43,286 bases of DNA, taken from the NCBI GenBank assembly GCA_028875345.1, contig JAPPEG010000320.1, positions 1 through 43,286 of the forward strand, given 5' to 3'. The DNA is from Gemmatimonadota bacterium (GTDB lineage: Bacteria; Latescibacterota; UBA2968; UBA8231). The notes under the pieces are model-generated. The model did not search any database. It was not told the DNA's origin and saw nothing but the letters and a program-made list of their open reading frames with translations. The position numbers and the translations under genes are program-made. The stretch's first letter is position 1; every line of letters begins with the position of its first letter. Shown here in pieces: positions 42,374 to 43,286 of this stretch.

Positions 42374-43286
42374 TCAGGACCCATCCTCTCCCCATCTCTT
42401 CGGACTGTAAGCCCGTCTTGGTAGTGGATCAGGTAGAGACGATCGGCGGTCAGGTTCTGGTAGTGCTGCACCAGCCCGGAAGGCCAGCGCACCTCCAAGC
42501 GGTCCACCAGGCGCGCCGTTCCCAGCCCGATGAAGAGGCGCGGATCGTTTTGTCCCATAAACCCGTCGCCGCTGAAGACTTGGCGATGTTGCTCGCGGCC
42601 CCCTGACCGCACTAGGACGTAGGCACCAATCCCGTGGCGATTTCCAGGTGGACCATGCAGGTCTAATCCGAGCCAATGATGGATGCGATCGCCGTCGTTG
42701 CGCAGTAAACTTGGCGGCGCGTCGAGATTGGCCACTACAATATCGGGGTCGCCGTCGCTGTCCAGATCGCCATGGATTGCGCCGCGACTCACCCTTGCTG
42801 AGTCAAACCCAGAGCCAGCGCGTTCACTGACTTCTGTAAATCGGCTGCCTCCGTCATTGCGGTATAGCTGGTTTGTCTGCGCGTAGTGTAGCCCGCTGCC
42901 GGCATGGTCAATGGCAGGCATGAGGTGGCCGTTGGCGACGAACAGATCTAGGTCGGTATCGCCGTCGCAGTCGAAAAAGAAGGTGGACCATCCCATAAAA
43001 GGGCGGCTACTGCCAGCTAGCCCTGCTTGGCCACTGATGTCGGAGAAAAATCCGGTGCTTGTATTCTCGTAGTACGTGTTGTGATCCTGGGAGAAATTGG
43101 TGACGAAGATGTCGCACAAGCCGTCGCCGTCGCCGTCGCCAAGCGCTACCCCCATCCCGGCTTGAGATCGGCCATCGCCGCTGAAGGCCGCGCCCGACGA
43201 TATGCCGATATCGGTGAACTTCTCGCGACCATCGTTGCGCAAGAGGGAATTGGCGTGTCCATCGTTGGCCACGTACGCGTCGAGAT
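42370..43286 (-). CDS. CRTAC1-family FG-GAP/ASPIC-UnbV protein (5' partial)
   Basis: The 3' part (about 305 codons) of a second CRTAC1 gene runs off the right edge. The frame is open to the last base, and 'LDAYVANDGHANSLLRNDG' at the edge is an internal blade, so the GTG at 43272 is not the start. Blades with 'DGDGDGLCD', 'DCDGDTDLD' and 'DLDSDGDPD' are visible. They are followed by 'WLGLDLHGPPGNRHGIGAYV', 'LFIGLGTARLVDRLEVRWPSG' (given here in part: FIGLGTA, VRWPSG) and the C-terminal ASPIC/UnbV strands. It overlaps the TPR lipoprotein gene by 4 nt and is the most upstream gene of that operon visible here. Confidence 0.87.
   Translation of the reverse strand, partial: LDAYVANDGHANSLLRNDGREKFTDIGISSGAAFSGDGRSQAGMGVALGDGDGDGLCDIFVTNFSQDHNTYYENTSTGFFSDISGQAGLAGSSRPFMGWSTFFFDCDGDTDLDLFVANGHLMPAIDHAGSGLHYAQTNQLYRNDGGSRFTEVSERAGSGFDSARVSRGAIHGDLDSDGDPDIVVANLDAPPSLLRNDGDRIHHWLGLDLHGPPGNRHGIGAYVLVRSGGREQHRQVFSGDGFMGQNDPRLFIGLGTARLVDRLEVRWPSGLVQHYQNLTADRLYLIHYQDGLTVRRDGERMGPE

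Noticed and set aside
1..43286. CRISPR arrays, tRNA or rRNA genes
   Set aside because: No regularly spaced short repeats and no cloverleaf or rRNA-like stretches were seen. Nearly all of the window is accounted for by protein-coding genes.

Overview
The window (about 43 kb, GC-rich) looks like a chromosomal segment of a Gram-negative bacterium from an uncultured FCB-superphylum lineage. Candidatus Latescibacterota or a relative is my best guess; this is inferred from gene content, not from a marker gene. The pointers are C-terminal 'YPNPFN' and FlgD-Ig surface domains, CRTAC1/ASPIC-UnbV proteins, TPR proteins, a DUF6784/6785-type membrane protein, an enolase-superfamily sugar-acid dehydratase, an orphan family-5 binding lipoprotein and a SurA-like lipoprotein. 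Most genes have strong AGGAGG ribosome binding sites, which argues against Bacteroidota proper. I saw no rRNA, tRNA, CRISPR array, insertion sequence or phage gene. No gene-free gap reaches 300 bp; the longest is 190 bp.

Layout. (1) 1-8500, plus strand: three tandem paralogues, the first cut by the window edge. Each fuses a periplasmic PQQ-dependent dehydrogenase propeller to C-terminal ankyrin-type repeats. (2) 8561-12202: a TauD-type Fe(II)/2-oxoglutarate dioxygenase, a hicAB toxin-antitoxin pair, a secreted metallophosphoesterase on the minus strand, and a PhnZ/TmpB-like HD-domain di-iron oxygenase. (3) 12240-21336, minus strand: enolase-superfamily dehydratase, DUF6784/6785-like transporter, secreted mutarotase-fold protein, family-5 solute-binding lipoprotein, and a large VCBS/FG-GAP propeller with a type IX-like sorting tail. 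This reads as a carbohydrate capture and use locus. A good intrinsic terminator (21349-21406) separates it from the next block.

(4) 21443-39115, minus strand: probably one long operon for an undescribed surface apparatus. It opens with two candidate promoters and a double-parvulin lipoprotein. Then come a 1041-aa discoidin/FlgD-type surface protein, an 888-aa probable outer-membrane protein, a GT-C-like/TPR membrane protein, two more FlgD-type surface proteins (695 and 702 aa), a second outer-membrane-like paralogue (896 aa), and finally, after a possible 20-codon leader ORF, a secreted CBM9-like protein. (5) 39306-43286, minus strand: CRTAC1, TPR lipoprotein and CRTAC1 genes joined by 4-nt ATGA overlaps; the first is cut by the window edge.

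The strongest candidates for something new are the duplicated outer-membrane/FlgD-type module in block 4, including an apparently undescribed short repeat and shared C-terminal endings, and the triplicated PQQ-dehydrogenase/ankyrin fusions in block 1. Functions of individual genes are inferred from motifs read by eye; no database search was run.
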